From assembly GCA_039583875.1 (NCBI GenBank), contig CM077164.1, positions 69,905,628-69,969,627 of the forward strand: a stretch of 64,000 nucleotides of DNA, read 5' to 3'. Shown piece by piece: positions 21,953-32,897 of the stretch. A model generated the notes under the pieces. That model ran no database searches. It had not been told where the DNA came from and saw only the letters and a list, made by a program, of their open reading frames with translations. Position 1 is the stretch's first letter; the number at the start of each line of letters is the position of its first letter. The DNA comes from Platanthera guangdongensis. Its lineage: Eukaryota > Streptophyta > Magnoliopsida > Asparagales > Orchidaceae. The translations under genes and the position numbers were made by a program.

Positions 21953-22039
21953 AAACACCCTATAGACTCTAGAAAAAATCAAAATGTTTGTCTAGTCTTG
22001 GTCAATTTTAGAGTTTTAAAATCTTGGATCTTATTTTAA

Positions 22040-22411
22040 ACTTCCTCCATCTAACATTCCTAACTGATTCAGGAAGAATGTATGTTTCTTTTCATCCAAT
22101 GGTTTGGTGAAAATATCTCCCCTTTGCAAATCAGTTGGGATATATTAAAGTTCAATTTTGTTTTTCTCAACATTATCCCTTAGAAAGTGATGTCTAATTT
22201 CTATATGTTTTGTCCTACTATGGAGGACTGGATTTTGTGCAATGGAAATATCACTAGTATTATCACAAAATATTTTAGACTTCTCTAAGTTGTAGCCATA
22301 GTCTAGGAGTTGATTTTGAATCCACAAGATTTGTGAACAACAACTACCTGCAGCCATATATTCAACTTCAGCAGTTGAAGTTGACACAGATGTTTGTTTC
22401 TTGCAAAACGT
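22040..22411 (-). pseudogene. copia pol C-terminus (RNase H)
   Basis: Shows KKQTSVSTSTAEVEYMAAG, CCSQILWIQNQLLDYG, IFCDNTSDISIAQNPV and [16 protein letters not shown], the copia RNase H end. A TAA at 22145-22147 interrupts it, and the same frame continues with [20 protein letters not shown] and ends near 22040. The upstream part of pol is absent, replaced by Tat gag. Confidence 0.85.
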
Positions 22412-22597
22412 CGAGTCCGCTGGATCTGCTGCGGCCTGAGGAGCAAGCCGCTGGGCTAGCGCGAGCAGAGCTTGGCTGATTGCATCGAGACGCTGGTCGG
22501 TCTGTCGGCGGGACTGCTCGGCCTCAAGGAGAGCTTGCGCAATTGAGTCCTCTGAAGAACTGGAGTGGTATGAAGAGCGGGCTCTGCGGTCTGACAT
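22145..22597 (-). CDS. chimeric frame: Tat gag N-terminus fused to copia RNase H
   Basis: One open frame of 150 codons. Codons 1-62 copy the Tat gag start (MSDRRARSS.., SQALLALAQRLAP) with a small internal deletion. Codons 63-150 are copia RNase H. The junction near 22411 sits at a CGTCGAG word. It is open across the junction, but whether it is expressed is unknown. Confidence 0.75.
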   Translation of the reverse strand: MSDRRARSSYHSSSSEDSIAQALLEAEQSRRQTDQRLDAISQALLALAQRLAPQAAADPADSTFCKKQTSVSTSTAEVEYMAAGSCCSQILWIQNQLLDYGYNLEKSKIFCDNTSDISIAQNPVLHSRTKHIEIRHHFLRDNVEKNKIEL

Positions 22598-22642
22598 TTC
22601 CGTCCGCTGAATTCAAAACACTACTCGGATCTGAAGGTCGCG

Positions 22643-23404
22643 TGTTAACTGTTGATGCACGAAAACACAAAGGGGGTCGAGCACCACCAGCTAACGGTTT
22701 GAACACCGGGGAATAGAGAGACTGCGAGTAGTAATCTACTAAGCGGATGAGGGCAGGAAGAACAGCAGGGCCGTGAGCCACGGCAACAACAGACTTCGCC
22801 CGTCGCGGCTTGAATTCCTCTCTTGCGACGGGCTTTCCCTTGATTCCAGAAGGATTTGGTTACAAGTGAAAGGAAAAAGGTTGACAAGAGCAGAGCAAGG
22901 GGGAGTCCGCAAGGCACAAGATTCGAGTCCGCAGCATGTAACAAGTAGGCTCCTGGGTCTGAGTCAGCGTGCCTTGGGTGCACCACCTCCCCCTTATTTA
23001 TAGGATAGGGGGCCTACCCAAACGGGCAGGGCTTAAAATAACCGGCTGCCCGGGGTACAGGAGAACCGGGTAGCGGTGACGGAAAGCAAAAAGAAAGAAC
23101 ACGCCAGTCCGCGCAGAAGGGGCGGACTGGGCTCGCGGACTGGAGCTTCCACTACTGCTGGGCGCGATCCTGCTGGAGGGCGGCGGCCTGGGCGGACGAG
23201 ACACTGCATCCGCCGTCGTAGAGAATCTGATATCCCAAGTCATGGCGGACTGAGCGAACAGGTCCTTGAGTCCGCTGCTGGGGTACCATCCTTGGTGTCT
23301 GATTGGTTACCTTGCCGGACTGGGCGGACTGATAAATAGAGTCCACGAGTGTTGAAAGGGGGGTTTTGGCATCTTGTAGGATGTTGCGGACTGAGGGGTT
23401 AACA
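22643..23404 (-). repeat. Tat LTR B (762 bp)
   Basis: TGTTAACCCC..GTTAACA on the minus strand, with the same ends as LTR A. The TATA region CTTATTTATAGG is near 22993-23004. It is inserted into the Tekay B 5' LTR: the flank from 23405 (GGATCGTTATAATTTGG) matches the Tekay 3' LTR from 39484. Confidence 0.88.
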
Positions 23405-23882
23405 GGATCGTTATAATTTGGTCAGTATTGCTGACCGTTGCCTTTATTTGCCACCGTGCGGTGGTTTTGTTGCTTGTAGGTGCTACTGGACCAAGCGGTC
23501 AATAGCGGGCTAAAGCCCAAATTGCGAAGCCGGCCCTCGAAGGCCTAACTGGAGTGTTTACTGCATTAACTCATGTATGACCGGCCTGCGTGTCGTGGTT
23601 TGTAAAACATGTAATATTGAAGTAAACCATTTTGTAAGTCCTTAAGGCTTATACTCGTGTATGTACGACATTCCTATTTGGTGTATTAGTGGACATTCGT
23701 GCTCTTTGTGCTGGGTTCTTAATTGTAACTTATATAAAATGCTTCCGCTAGAATGCTCTGTGTAGGACGTTGGATTGGTTGGATGGTTTCCATGAGTAAC
23801 CACCCGGTCTGTCTGTCGTATATGGCGTCGGGCCCCGGCCGGACCTACTGCTATATGTTATGTGACGGATATGGGGTGTTAT
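23405..23882 (+). repeat. Tekay B 5' LTR, 3' remnant
   Basis: Corresponds to 39484-39962 of the complete 3' LTR with few differences and ends GGGTGTTATA (GTTACA in the other copy). The first 1.7 kb of this LTR is not in the window because the Tat block sits at 23404. Confidence 0.9.
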
Positions 23883-23886
23883 AATT

Positions 23887-23897
23887 TGGTATCAGAC
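23887..23897 (+). other. Tekay B primer binding site (initiator Met tRNA)
   Basis: TGGTATCAGAC, one base off TGGTATCAGAG seen in Tekay C (45403) and D (61543), just after the LTR end. Confidence 0.85.
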
Positions 23898-24109
23898 TAC
23901 TGGTTTTGGTCGGGCTTCAAATGAATTCGTGGATGAATTCTTTTTAAGGGGTGGTGAGCACATGTGTGTGCGTCATCGTTATAACAGTAAAAGAACTCAT
24001 GAATGTCCACTTAGGAATGAAAATACACGTGTTTAAGGAACCTTCGTGTTCCTATAATTGCTGTTTGCAATTTTATTTGGTCGCTTAACGGTATTTTGTA
24101 CCACTATAG
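23898..24109 (+). other. Tekay B leader with hairpin-purine module and U5-complementary box
   Basis: 23922-23955 holds GAATTCGTGGATGAATTC then TTTTTAAGGGGTGG, a near copy of the module before the 3' LTR (37767-37800). CATGAATGTCCACT at 23998-24011 is complementary to AGTGGACATTCGTG at 23688-23701 in the LTR. No coding sequence. Confidence 0.65.
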
Positions 24110-25253
24110 GTGACCAGAAGTGGTGCTGGGCCGTCGGAACGTCGAGTTTCTGAGGCTAGCAGTGCACCTACTGAAGCTCCTGCAACACCTCTATCGGCTG
24201 AGACCATACGATTGGTGGCCGAAGCAGTGTTGTCCATGATTAATGTGCAGCCTGCAAGGCAAATGCAGCAGCCCGCTCCTGCGATGGAGCAGGTACCGCT
24301 GCAAGCGGCTGAGCAGCGAAGAGTGGAGCAGGTGGTAGAGGAACCGGTGGTGCCAAGGAGGGAAACCGAGAGACAACTCAAGCATGTCATGAGCTTTAAT
24401 CCTTCGGTATTCTCGGGGTTGGGAACCCCATCTCAAGCTGAAGACTGGCTCTCCAGGGTGAAGAGAGTCATGACAGCAACGGAGACGGAGGAGTGGCAAA
24501 TGACCACCATTGCTACGTTCCTTTTGGACGGTGAAGCGAGAATGTGGTGGGAAGGATTGGAGCTGCATCTATTAAGAGGTAGGCAACTTGTTGATGTCTC
24601 GATGGAGGAGTTCTCGAGATTGTTCTTGGCTAGATACCTCCCTTCGGCACAGAGGATAGCGTTGGAGAACGAGTTCCTGAAGTTGGTACAAGGAGACAGT
24701 ACCATGGATGAATATCTCCACGAGTTTACTCGTTTGAGTCGATATGCTAGCTCCACCATTGCGGATGAGTAGCGCAAGACGAATCGATTCTACGAAGGGT
24801 TGAGAGATGCGTTGAGATTACTACTCTCAGGGCCGATGACGCAGGGTTTCTTGACCTTGGTCAACACGGCCCGGTCCTTGGAGAAGGACATGAAGAATGT
24901 TTAGGCAAAGAAGATCGTTGGTGATAAGAAGTCTGAATTCAAAGTGTCGACTACTTCAAAGTCCGGCTATCAGAGATTCTTTAAGAAGCATAGGACTTCG
25001 GGTCCAGCTCCTTCTAGTGCTTCTGGGGCGACTACGGGTCGGACCCCGGGAGCATGTTTCACTTGTGGAAAGCCGGGGCACTTTGCCCATGATTGTTGGA
25101 GCGGACGTCCCAAGTCCGAAAGGAAGCCGGGAGCGACTTATGAAGAGAAGGGCAAGGCGGTGGAGTCAACCGCATCCCATTATGCTCCGGCCCAACCAAG
25201 GGTATACAATCTTGGCCAACAGGAGGCCATCAAACAGGAGGATGTGGTGACAG
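24110..25253 (+). pseudogene. Tekay B gag
   Basis: The frame begins at MTRSGAGPSER and holds the gag core (FNPSVFSGLGTPSQAEDWL, WEGLELHLLRGRQLVDVSM, FLARYLPSAQRIALENEF, YLHEFTRLSRYASS). TAG codons at 24770 and 24902 interrupt it. The same frame continues to a perfect CCHC knuckle CFTCGKPGHFAHDC near 25056-25097 and reaches the splice-donor-like site at 25254. It would package element RNA in virus-like particles. Confidence 0.88.
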
Positions 25254-25329
25254 GTACGGTTTAATTTATAGCAAGTTAATTTCTTTAAATACTTGTTATG
25301 CACATGTTACCTTATCACTGCTTGTTTAG
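25254..25329 (+). other. candidate 76-nt spliceosomal intron between gag and protease
   Basis: It begins CAG/GTACGG and ends CTTGTTTAG/G after a T-rich stretch. Gag runs in one frame up to it and protease-RT in another after it. Removing exactly these 76 bases brings both into one frame at a glycine codon. A simple 1-base insertion or deletion would not explain the roughly 70 extra bases. Confidence 0.5.
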
Positions 25330-27815
25330 GATTTGTTTTGATTTGTGAAAATCCGGCAAGAGCACTCTTCGATATAGGAGCTTCACACTCCTTCTTGTCC
25401 GAAGGATTTATATCACGCATCGGAGTCCCTTCTTCGACGGCGAAGGATAAGTTGGATGTGTTGTTGCCCAATGGATGTTCGATGCGCGCGGATAGGATCT
25501 GCGATGTTAAGATTCGTATTGGGAATCAGGAGTTCGATCTGCAAGCGTCGTTACTTCCGTTGGTGGAGTTCGACGTTATATTTGGCATGGACTGGCTCTC
25601 GGAGCAGCGGGCCTATATTGATTGCGGTCGCAAGGAATTCAAGCTGGGAGCAAGTCGTGAGATGACTTTTACGGGCTTAAAGGGGTCGAGCAAGATGTTG
25701 ATGTCTACTCTTCAGGTGGTGAAGGCGGTTCATGCCGGTGCAGAACTGTTCTTTATACTAGTGGAGGTTGCAAAGCCGAAGCCCGCGTTGGATTGTATTT
25801 CAGTGGTATCGGAGTACCCTGATGTGTTCCCTGCAGATCTTCCTGGCACCCCGCCTCAGCGGGAGATAGATTTCACGATTGAGCTAGTGTCAGGTGCAAA
25901 GCCTGTGTCACGATCTCCATATCGGATAGCGCCTAAGGAAATGGCGGAGCTGAAGGTTCAACTGCAAGAGTTGTTGGAGCAAGGGTATGTGCGCCCAAGT
26001 TCTTCGCCTTGGAGCACGCCGGTCCCCTTTGTTAAGAAGAAGGACAGAAGCTTGAGGCTATGTATCGATTATCGGGAGCTCAACAAGTTGACGGAAAATA
26101 ACAAGTACCTGATTCCCCGGATCGATGACCTTTTTGATCAATTGGTCGGGTCGACGGTGTACTCAAAGTTGGATCTCAAGTACGGATACTATCAGCTGCG
26201 AATAAGGGAGAGTGATATCTTGAAGACAGCGTTCAGTACGAGATACGGGCATTATGAGTTTACGGTCATGCCATTTGGGCTGACTAATGCGCCGTCAGTG
26301 TTCATGGATCTGATGAACAGGACCTTCAGGGAGTACTTGGACCATTTTGTGATCGTCTTCATCGATGATATTTTGGTGTACTCGTAGAGTGAGGAAGATC
26401 ACTTCAAGCATCTTCATTTGGTTTTGGAGACGCTAAGGAGGAATCAGTTGTATGCCAAGTTCTCGAAGTGCGAGTTTTGGTTATCCTCAGTGACGTTCCT
26501 CGGTCATATAGTGAGTGGGGAGGGTATTGCTGTGGATCCGGCGAAGATTGTTGCGATACAGGAGTGGCCTGAGATTGCTACGGTAGCGGAAGTCCGGAGC
26601 TTTCTGGGGCTTGCCGGCTATTATAAGTGCTTCGTAGAGAACTTCTCGCGGATAGCGTTACCTCTCACTACTTTGATGAGGAAGGAGCAGAAGTTCGTTT
26701 GGACGCCGGAGTGCGCGCGAGCTTTTGAGGAGTTGAAATGTCGGTTGACCACGGCGCCTGTGCTGAGTTCGTCGATTGGGACCGAAGGCTATGAGATTTA
26801 TAGCGATGCTTCGGGCAACGGTTTGGGTTGCGTGCTACTACAACACGGAAGTATAATAGCTTATGGCTCGAGGCAGCTAAAAGTGCACGAGAGGAATTAT
26901 CTGATCCATGACTTGGAGTTAGCGGCCATGATTTTTGCCTTGAAGCTGTGGAGACACTATTTGTATGGTGTGAAGATTGATATCTACACCGATCACAAGA
27001 GCCTGAAGTATCTGATTGATCAGAAGGATCTGAATATGCGGCAGTGTAGATGGATGGAGTTCCTGGGGGACTATACATTCAAGATCCACTACGTGCCTGG
27101 TACGGGTAATGCGGTTGCGGACGCGTTGAGTCGTCGGGCCCCAGCTCAAGCCAATTGGCTGTCGATCCATGACGAGCGGTTGGTTCGGGAGATGGAGGCG
27201 TTGGAGATTGTTTGTGTGGATAAGCAATCAAGTGTTGAAGCAGTACTGAATTGGACTGAAGTCCAATATGACCTGGCTGATTGGATTCGGTAGGCTTTGG
27301 ATATGGATGTCCATATGAAGCAGTTCATGGCAGAGGCTCTGGATGGGTCAAATTCCCAATTCGTTGTGGAGGACGGATTGCTTTGGAAAGACGGTCGTCT
27401 GTGCGTCCCAAGTGTGGGCAATTTGCGGGTGGAATTATTGTACGAGGCACACCATACCAAGTACTCGATTCACCCGGGGAGTACGAAGATGTACCGCGAT
27501 GTAAAGAAACTGTTTTGGTGGCCGGGTTTGAAGAAAGATGTGGCGCTCTACGTGGCGAAGTTCCAAACTTGCGCCTTGGTGAAGGCGGAATGCCAAAAGC
27601 CGGGAGGATTTCTGAAGTCCTTGCCTATTCCGGAGTGGAAATTCGACGACATCTCTATGGACTTTGTGCACGGTTTTCCAAGGTCGCAAAAGGGGAACGA
27701 CGCCATTTGGGTGGTCGTAGATCGGCTAACGAAGGTGTCGCATTTCATTCTGCATAGGAAGGATGATCCGGTGGAGAAGTTGGCAAAACTATATGTGGAT
27801 AATATAGTATGGCTT
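25330..27815 (+). pseudogene. Tekay B pol: protease, RT, RNase H, integrase N-part
   Basis: Protease has [13 protein letters not shown] (DIG in place of the usual DTG, so probably inactive) and [12 protein letters not shown] has [44 protein letters not shown] and FIDDILVYS. RNase H has [35 protein letters not shown] and [10 protein letters not shown]. The integrase zinc module has HHTKYSIHPGSTKMY and CALVKAECQ, and the core has MDFVHGFP. TAG stops at 26385 and 27291 interrupt one otherwise continuous frame. The SIRE copia breaks it at 27815, and the rest resumes at 36839. Confidence 0.9.
27811..27815. repeat. target site duplication GGCTT (left of SIRE copia)
   Basis: GGCTT before TGAAAG at 27816 matches GGCTT at 36839-36843 after AACA. 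Confidence 0.9.
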
Positions 27816-29376
27816 TGAAAGTCCACTTAGTGTCAACTACCTTCACCTATGGGGGGGGGAATAGGTGTCTTGCAGCGTTTTTGCAGAATTAAAATTGTAC
27901 CTGCACAAGAAAACGAAACAACACAGCACAGAAAGGACACAAGCAATTTATAGTGGCTCCCCGATTTGGGTACATCCACTTTCTCCCTTCGACCTATCTC
28001 CCAACCAGGGACGACTCGGTCACTTCACCAACAGGATTGAAATCCAATCCTTGCACTAACGGAAGGAACCCTTCCACACGTAGGAGTCACCTCTCCCACA
28101 ACACGGGTTGCACCCAACCCTTACAACTAGGAACCAACGTTCCTTTACAACAAAATTGAAAATAGAATGTACAAGAAATACAAACAACTTATGGAGACTA
28201 AGGTGTCCCTCTTCGTTCTATGACGTGTTCTTGAAGTCAACGAAGAGTCCACAACCCTAGATCTCACTTGGAGAGAATCTCTCCCGAAACCGGCGGCGGC
28301 AAGAAGGACGGCGGCTTGGTTCTCGGGATCGGCGGCGACAACGGAGTGCTGCTGTGGCTGTTCTTTGGAGATTCAATCTTCGTAGCAAAGCTAGCAAGGT
28401 CTTCGAACGGTCACACTAGAATCGATCGTCTCGATCGATTCGAAAGGGGAAGGTTTTCCCGATCAACGAATCAAGAGACAAAGGATCTCTGGTTAGACAC
28501 GTGAGAAGCTGTGCTTGGCTGAGCTTCTGTCGCCGGGAGATCTAGAAGAAACCACGATCAAGAGGCCGGCTATCTACTGGCACGAGCGGCGACGGCGGCG
28601 GAGCACGATTCGCGATCTAGGTCACGTCCGCGTCGGCTTCTTTTTGTTTTAAATTGCTTGATTGACTGTTCAAAAATACGCGAGTATTTATACAGTAGAA
28701 TACTTCCTTATGACCGTTGTGGGTCCCACCAGAAGAAACCCTAAAACCGGTTCAAAACAGAGCCTTAACATATGATCCGGTCCAGCGTGCTCAGAAATTC
28801 GCCCAAGGCAAAATCGGCGAGAATCGAAGGTGATTCTCGTCGATTCGGCGAGAATCGAAGATGATTCTCGTCGATTCGGCGAGAATCAGCCAGTGATTCT
28901 CGTCGATTTTGACTTATTTGCATGCTCTGATGTAGCCGGATAGAGTCGGCGAGAATCAGCCAGTGATTCTCGACGATTCGTCGAGAATCACTAGTGATTC
29001 TCGCCGAATCGGCGAGAATCACTTGGTGATTCTCGTCGATTAATACTTAGACGATTCTTCGTCTTTCCACCCATGAGCTGCTCTTTGACCCATCCTTGCT
29101 CCTTGTCTGCTCTTGCATTATCACAGTCCTGTACTTGAAAATAAGTACACTCCAATAGAGAGAGTACACGTAGGCCAACACACTGATCTGCTCAACGAGG
29201 GATTACGTCGCGCAGACCCGTATATATTGACCTACTGCACCCTGACATTGGTGTGTACTTAGCGTGGAATAACTGCAAGCACAACTTGAAAGATGTCATC
29301 AAATACATTGTTTATTTACCTTAGCTTGATCAGGGGCTTCTTCAAATCAGGTACGTTGTGGATACAATACCCAACA
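27816..29376 (-). repeat. SIRE 3' LTR (1561 bp)
   Basis: On the minus strand TGTTGGGTATTG (29376) to GGACTTTCA (27816). It carries the GGCGAGAATC..GATTCTCG palindrome array at 28805-29040 and TATA box TGTATAAATACTC near 28690. It differs from the 5' LTR by one missing 31-bp unit and a shorter G run near 27852. Confidence 0.93.
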
Positions 29377-29390
29377 ATCTCCCCCTATTT
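29377..29390 (-). other. SIRE polypurine tract
   Basis: The minus strand reads AAATAGGGGGAGAT directly before the 3' LTR start TGTTGGG. Confidence 0.85.
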
Positions 29391-29688
29391 GAAGAAGCCT
29401 AAACCCTACAAGCTAAGATGAATAGAGCGTATGTGAATGAAAATCATAAACTTAAAATTAAGATGAGAGAGATATTCATTACCAATACCAAGTTCTTGAG
29501 AGCAAACTTGGAGCCATGGAGCCACCTTAGCCTGAGCCGAGAGGGTAATCTCCACCTTTTCGGCTTCTACAAATCTGGGTCTGTTGCATTTGACCCCTTG
29601 CTCCCCCTCAGTTCTTGCACCTGTGCTCACACTTGAGTTCCTGGCAGAGGCTCCCCCTAGATGCACGAGCCTGGAGCTTCTGTAGTCT
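29391..29688 (-). other. SIRE 3' untranslated region
   Basis: About 300 bp between the pol stop and the purine tract, with no coding sign on the element strand. Confidence 0.6.
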
Positions 29689-32688
29689 TCATTCCTCATA
29701 GTTTAGCATCCCCAATTCAGTTTTGAAAAGACTGAACTTGGCTTCGTCTAAGGGCTTTGTGAAAATATCTGCAATCTGCTTGTCCGTGGGGACATAACAG
29801 AGAGAGATGTCCTTGTTCTCCACGTGCTCCCGAATGAAGTGGTAGCGCACTTCAATATGCTTCGTTCTGCTGTGCGATACCGGATTGTTTACAATTGCAA
29901 TTGCACTGGAGGAGTCGCAGTACATTGGTACTTCCTTGAACTGAAGGTCGTAGTCGGCTAACTGGTTTCTGATCCATAGGAGTTGTGCGCAACAGCTGCC
30001 TGCCGAGATGTACTCAGACTCTGCTGTGGAGGTTGCTACACAATTCTGCTTCTTGCTGTTCCATGAGATAAGCCTTCTTCCGAGGAATTGACACGTCCCG
30101 AAAGTGCTTTTCCTGTCATCCCTACTCCCTGCAAAATTAGCATCTGAAAAACCCATTAACTTGACATCATTGTTTCTCGGGTACCACAAGCCAAGATTGG
30201 GAGTACCTTTAAGGTATCTTAGAATTCGCTTTGCAGCGACATAGTGAGATTCCTTAGTGTTCACCTGATATCTGGCACAGACACATGTGGAGAACATGAT
30301 ATCCGGTCTACTGGCAGTAAGGTAGAGCAGGGATCCAATGATGCTTCTATATTTGGTTTCATCGAAAGGTTTACCTTTCTCATCCTTATCTAGAGACATA
30401 GTGGATCCCATTGGAGTCCTCATTGAGGTTGCATTCTCCATATCGAATTTCTTGAGGAGTTCATTTGTGAAATTTGTCTGAGAGATGAAGATTCCATCCT
30501 CATACTGTTTCACTTGAAGTCCCAAGAAATACTTTAGCTCTCTCATACTGCTCATTTCAAACTTTCCGTGCATAAGTTTAGAAAACTTTTTGCAAAGATT
30601 GTTGTCCGTTGAGCCAAATATAATGTCATCGACAGAGATTTGCACTAGCAGAATCTTGCCTTTGACTTCCCTGAGAAACAATGTCCTATCTATTTTACCT
30701 CTAGAGAACTTGTTCTCAAGAAGAAAATTAGATAAAGTCTCATACCAAGCTCGTGGAGCTTGTTTTAAACCATATAGAGCTTTATTAAGAAAATATACAT
30801 GATTGGGATAAGTAGGATTGACAAAACTTGGGGGTTGAGCGACGTATACTTCCTCTTTCAGGTCTCTGTTCAAGAATGCTGATTTCACATCCATTTGATA
30901 GACTGTGAATCCTTTGTGCGAAGCATACGCCAGGAACAATCTGATTGCCTCGAGCCTTGCCACTGGTGCAAAGGTCTGGTCGAAGTCAATCCCCTCCTCC
31001 TGTCTGTAACCTTGAGCCACCAACCTGGCCTTGTTCTTTATGATGACACCATGTTCATCCAGTTTGTTTCTGAAGATCCACTTGGTGCCAATCACATTCT
31101 GCTTTTGTGGTCTGGGAACCAGCATCCAAACGTTGCATCGTTCGAATTGATGCAGTTCATCTTGCATGGCCAAAATCCATGCCGCATCTTTGTTCGCCTC
31201 GTCGAACTTCTTTCGCTCAACCTGTGACAGGAAGCTAAGATGCAAAATCTCGTTAATAGTACCTCTTCGAGTTCTGACACCGTCACGAGGATCTCTGATG
31301 ATCTGATCTCTAGGATGATCCCTCACGTACCGGAGCTCTAGAAGTCTGGCGTTTGGAGCTTCGACTACTTCTTGGGCTTCTCCTTCTTCTAAGATATTTG
31401 CTCCATTTTGATCTTCAACATTCCCAGTTGACGTTGAGGTGGAAACTTTGACATACTTAGGAATTTCATCTTTAGCGGTCTCATCGAGACTCAGCTGTTC
31501 TAGTCGTGCACCTGCATCTTCAAGATTACCGCTGGAAGAATTGCTGTTAAGCAAGCTTCCTTCATCAAATACAACATTGATTGATTCTTCTACCACTATG
31601 GTTTTCTTATTGAAGACCCTATATGCCCGATTATGGGTACTATAGCCCATGAATATGCCTTCGAAGCATTTTTCACCAAATTTAGTACGCGGGTACTTCC
31701 CATTATTCAGTACATAGCATCTGCAACCAAAGATCCTCAAGTAGGACATGGTTGGTTTCCTGCCTCTCAGTAGCTCATAAGGCGTCTTATGATGATTCTT
31801 GTTGATCAATGCTCGGTTTTGTACATGACAAGCCGTATTGACCGCCTCTGCCCAGAAGTATTCTGGGAGAGAAGCGTCTTTCAACATTGTCGTGCAAGCT
31901 TCAATGAGAGTTCTATTTCTCCTCTCCGCAACTCCATTTTGCTGAGGAGTGCGCGGGGAGGAAAACTCATGAAAGATACCTTGTTCTTCACAAAACTCTG
32001 TCATAGCACCAGATTCGAATTCTGTTCCATGGTCACTTCTGATTTTGACCAATGAGCAGTTAAATTCATTCTGAACCTGCTTGACAAAACTAATGAAGAT
32101 GTCAAATGTATCTGACTTTCGTTTTAAGAAGAACACCCATGTAAACCGAGAGTGATCATCAACTATCACTAGCGTATAGGACTTGCCTCCCAAGCTATGA
32201 ACTTGCATTGGACCAAACAAGTCCATATGCAGAAGATAAAGACATCGGGAAGAGTCTTTGTCTGCAATGCTCTTAAAGGTAGCCCGAGTCTGTTTGCCCA
32301 TCTGGCATGCAGAACAGGGGCTATCTTTGATGCAATTGATAACGGGAGCATCCCTTACTAAGCTTTTGGAAAACAGCATACTAATTGTTTTGAAATTAAT
32401 ATGTGTCAATCTCTTGCGCCATTGTTCACAAAGAGATGCACTGCCTGCTGTCACTAGGCATACGGGGGTAGATGAATCTAAACTAAGAAAATTTAAGCAG
32501 AAGATATTTCTGCTGCTAATGCCTGTTAATACCGTCTCAGAAGAGGCACATGAGATTATCAGGCATTTATCCTTGTAGAACTTAACGCCATAACCTTTAT
32601 CACATAACTGACTTACACTGATCAGGTTATGGTTTAACCATTCAACATAAGCCACGTCGGTGATAGAAATTATACCGTTGGAAATCAT
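29689..32688 (-). CDS. SIRE pol: integrase, RT, RNase H (999 codons)
   Basis: One open frame. The integrase core has HMD155LFGP, RSD219HGTEFE and NGVAE255RR (D, D, E). The zinc segment reads QWRKRLTH and CSACQMGKQ, with Arg where a His is usual near residue 91. RT has YQMD600[21 protein letters not shown] and ISVDD688IIFGS, with Ser in place of the usual Tyr before VDD. RNase H has [21 protein letters not shown] and [10 protein letters not shown], and the frame ends normally after [11 protein letters not shown] and LGMLNYEE. It would reverse-transcribe the element RNA and integrate the DNA. The first ATG used here lies within the frame after a frameshift near 32705 that separates it from protease. 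Confidence 0.93.
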   Translation of the reverse strand: MISNGIISITDVAYVEWLNHNLISVSQLCDKGYGVKFYKDKCLIISCASSETVLTGISSRNIFCLNFLSLDSSTPVCLVTAGSASLCEQWRKRLTHINFKTISMLFSKSLVRDAPVINCIKDSPCSACQMGKQTRATFKSIADKDSSRCLYLLHMDLFGPMQVHSLGGKSYTLVIVDDHSRFTWVFFLKRKSDTFDIFISFVKQVQNEFNCSLVKIRSDHGTEFESGAMTEFCEEQGIFHEFSSPRTPQQNGVAERRNRTLIEACTTMLKDASLPEYFWAEAVNTACHVQNRALINKNHHKTPYELLRGRKPTMSYLRIFGCRCYVLNNGKYPRTKFGEKCFEGIFMGYSTHNRAYRVFNKKTIVVEESINVVFDEGSLLNSNSSSGNLEDAGARLEQLSLDETAKDEIPKYVKVSTSTSTGNVEDQNGANILEEGEAQEVVEAPNARLLELRYVRDHPRDQIIRDPRDGVRTRRGTINEILHLSFLSQVERKKFDEANKDAAWILAMQDELHQFERCNVWMLVPRPQKQNVIGTKWIFRNKLDEHGVIIKNKARLVAQGYRQEEGIDFDQTFAPVARLEAIRLFLAYASHKGFTVYQMDVKSAFLNRDLKEEVYVAQPPSFVNPTYPNHVYFLNKALYGLKQAPRAWYETLSNFLLENKFSRGKIDRTLFLREVKGKILLVQISVDDIIFGSTDNNLCKKFSKLMHGKFEMSSMRELKYFLGLQVKQYEDGIFISQTNFTNELLKKFDMENATSMRTPMGSTMSLDKDEKGKPFDETKYRSIIGSLLYLTASRPDIMFSTCVCARYQVNTKESHYVAAKRILRYLKGTPNLGLWYPRNNDVKLMGFSDANFAGSRDDRKSTFGTCQFLGRRLISWNSKKQNCVATSTAESEYISAGSCCAQLLWIRNQLADYDLQFKEVPMYCDSSSAIAIVNNPVSHSRTKHIEVRYHFIREHVENKDISLCYVPTDKQIADIFTKPLDEAKFSLFKTELGMLNYEE

Positions 32689-32699
32689 ACCATAACCCT

Positions 32700-32830
32700 G
32701 GTGACTCCTCTATCTGACCCCCCAAAGACGACTTTGGGTCCATTCTCGACTGGAGTGTAATCACGCAGCAGGCTTCTTGTCCCAGTCATATGCCGGGAGC
32801 ATCCACTGTCCAAGTACCATATTGGAGTTT
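32700..32830 (-). pseudogene. SIRE protease active-site region
   Basis: WYLDSGCSRHMTGTRSLLRD marks the copia aspartic protease, with the DSG intact. The frame shifts by one base near 32700-32712, just before the integrase frame opens. Confidence 0.8.
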
Positions 32831-32897
32831 TGGTGGCCTTTGGACATTCCTGCAAAACAAAATTAATTTCCCTTAGGAACCCAATCGAACTTGGATC

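Larger units (their letters stand above)
20573..23404 (-). mobile_element. chimeric block: Tat LTR + gag start + copia pol end + extra ORF
   Basis: Minus-strand order: LTR B (23404-22643), Tat leader and 62 codons of Tat gag, direct junction near 22411 to a copia RNase H and pol end, a palindrome-rich promoter-like segment, an ORF of about 320 codons, then LTR A. It may be a non-autonomous chimeric element sharing LTR A with the Tat element, or two rearranged fragments. I see no polypurine tract before LTR A, which argues against a simple element. Confidence 0.6.

Noticed and set aside
28268..29022. Open frames in the SIRE LTR, including an Arg/Ser repeat protein
   Set aside because: Read through the palindromic array and LTR; copy at 35699-36484 differs by a whole repeat unit, not by codon changes.
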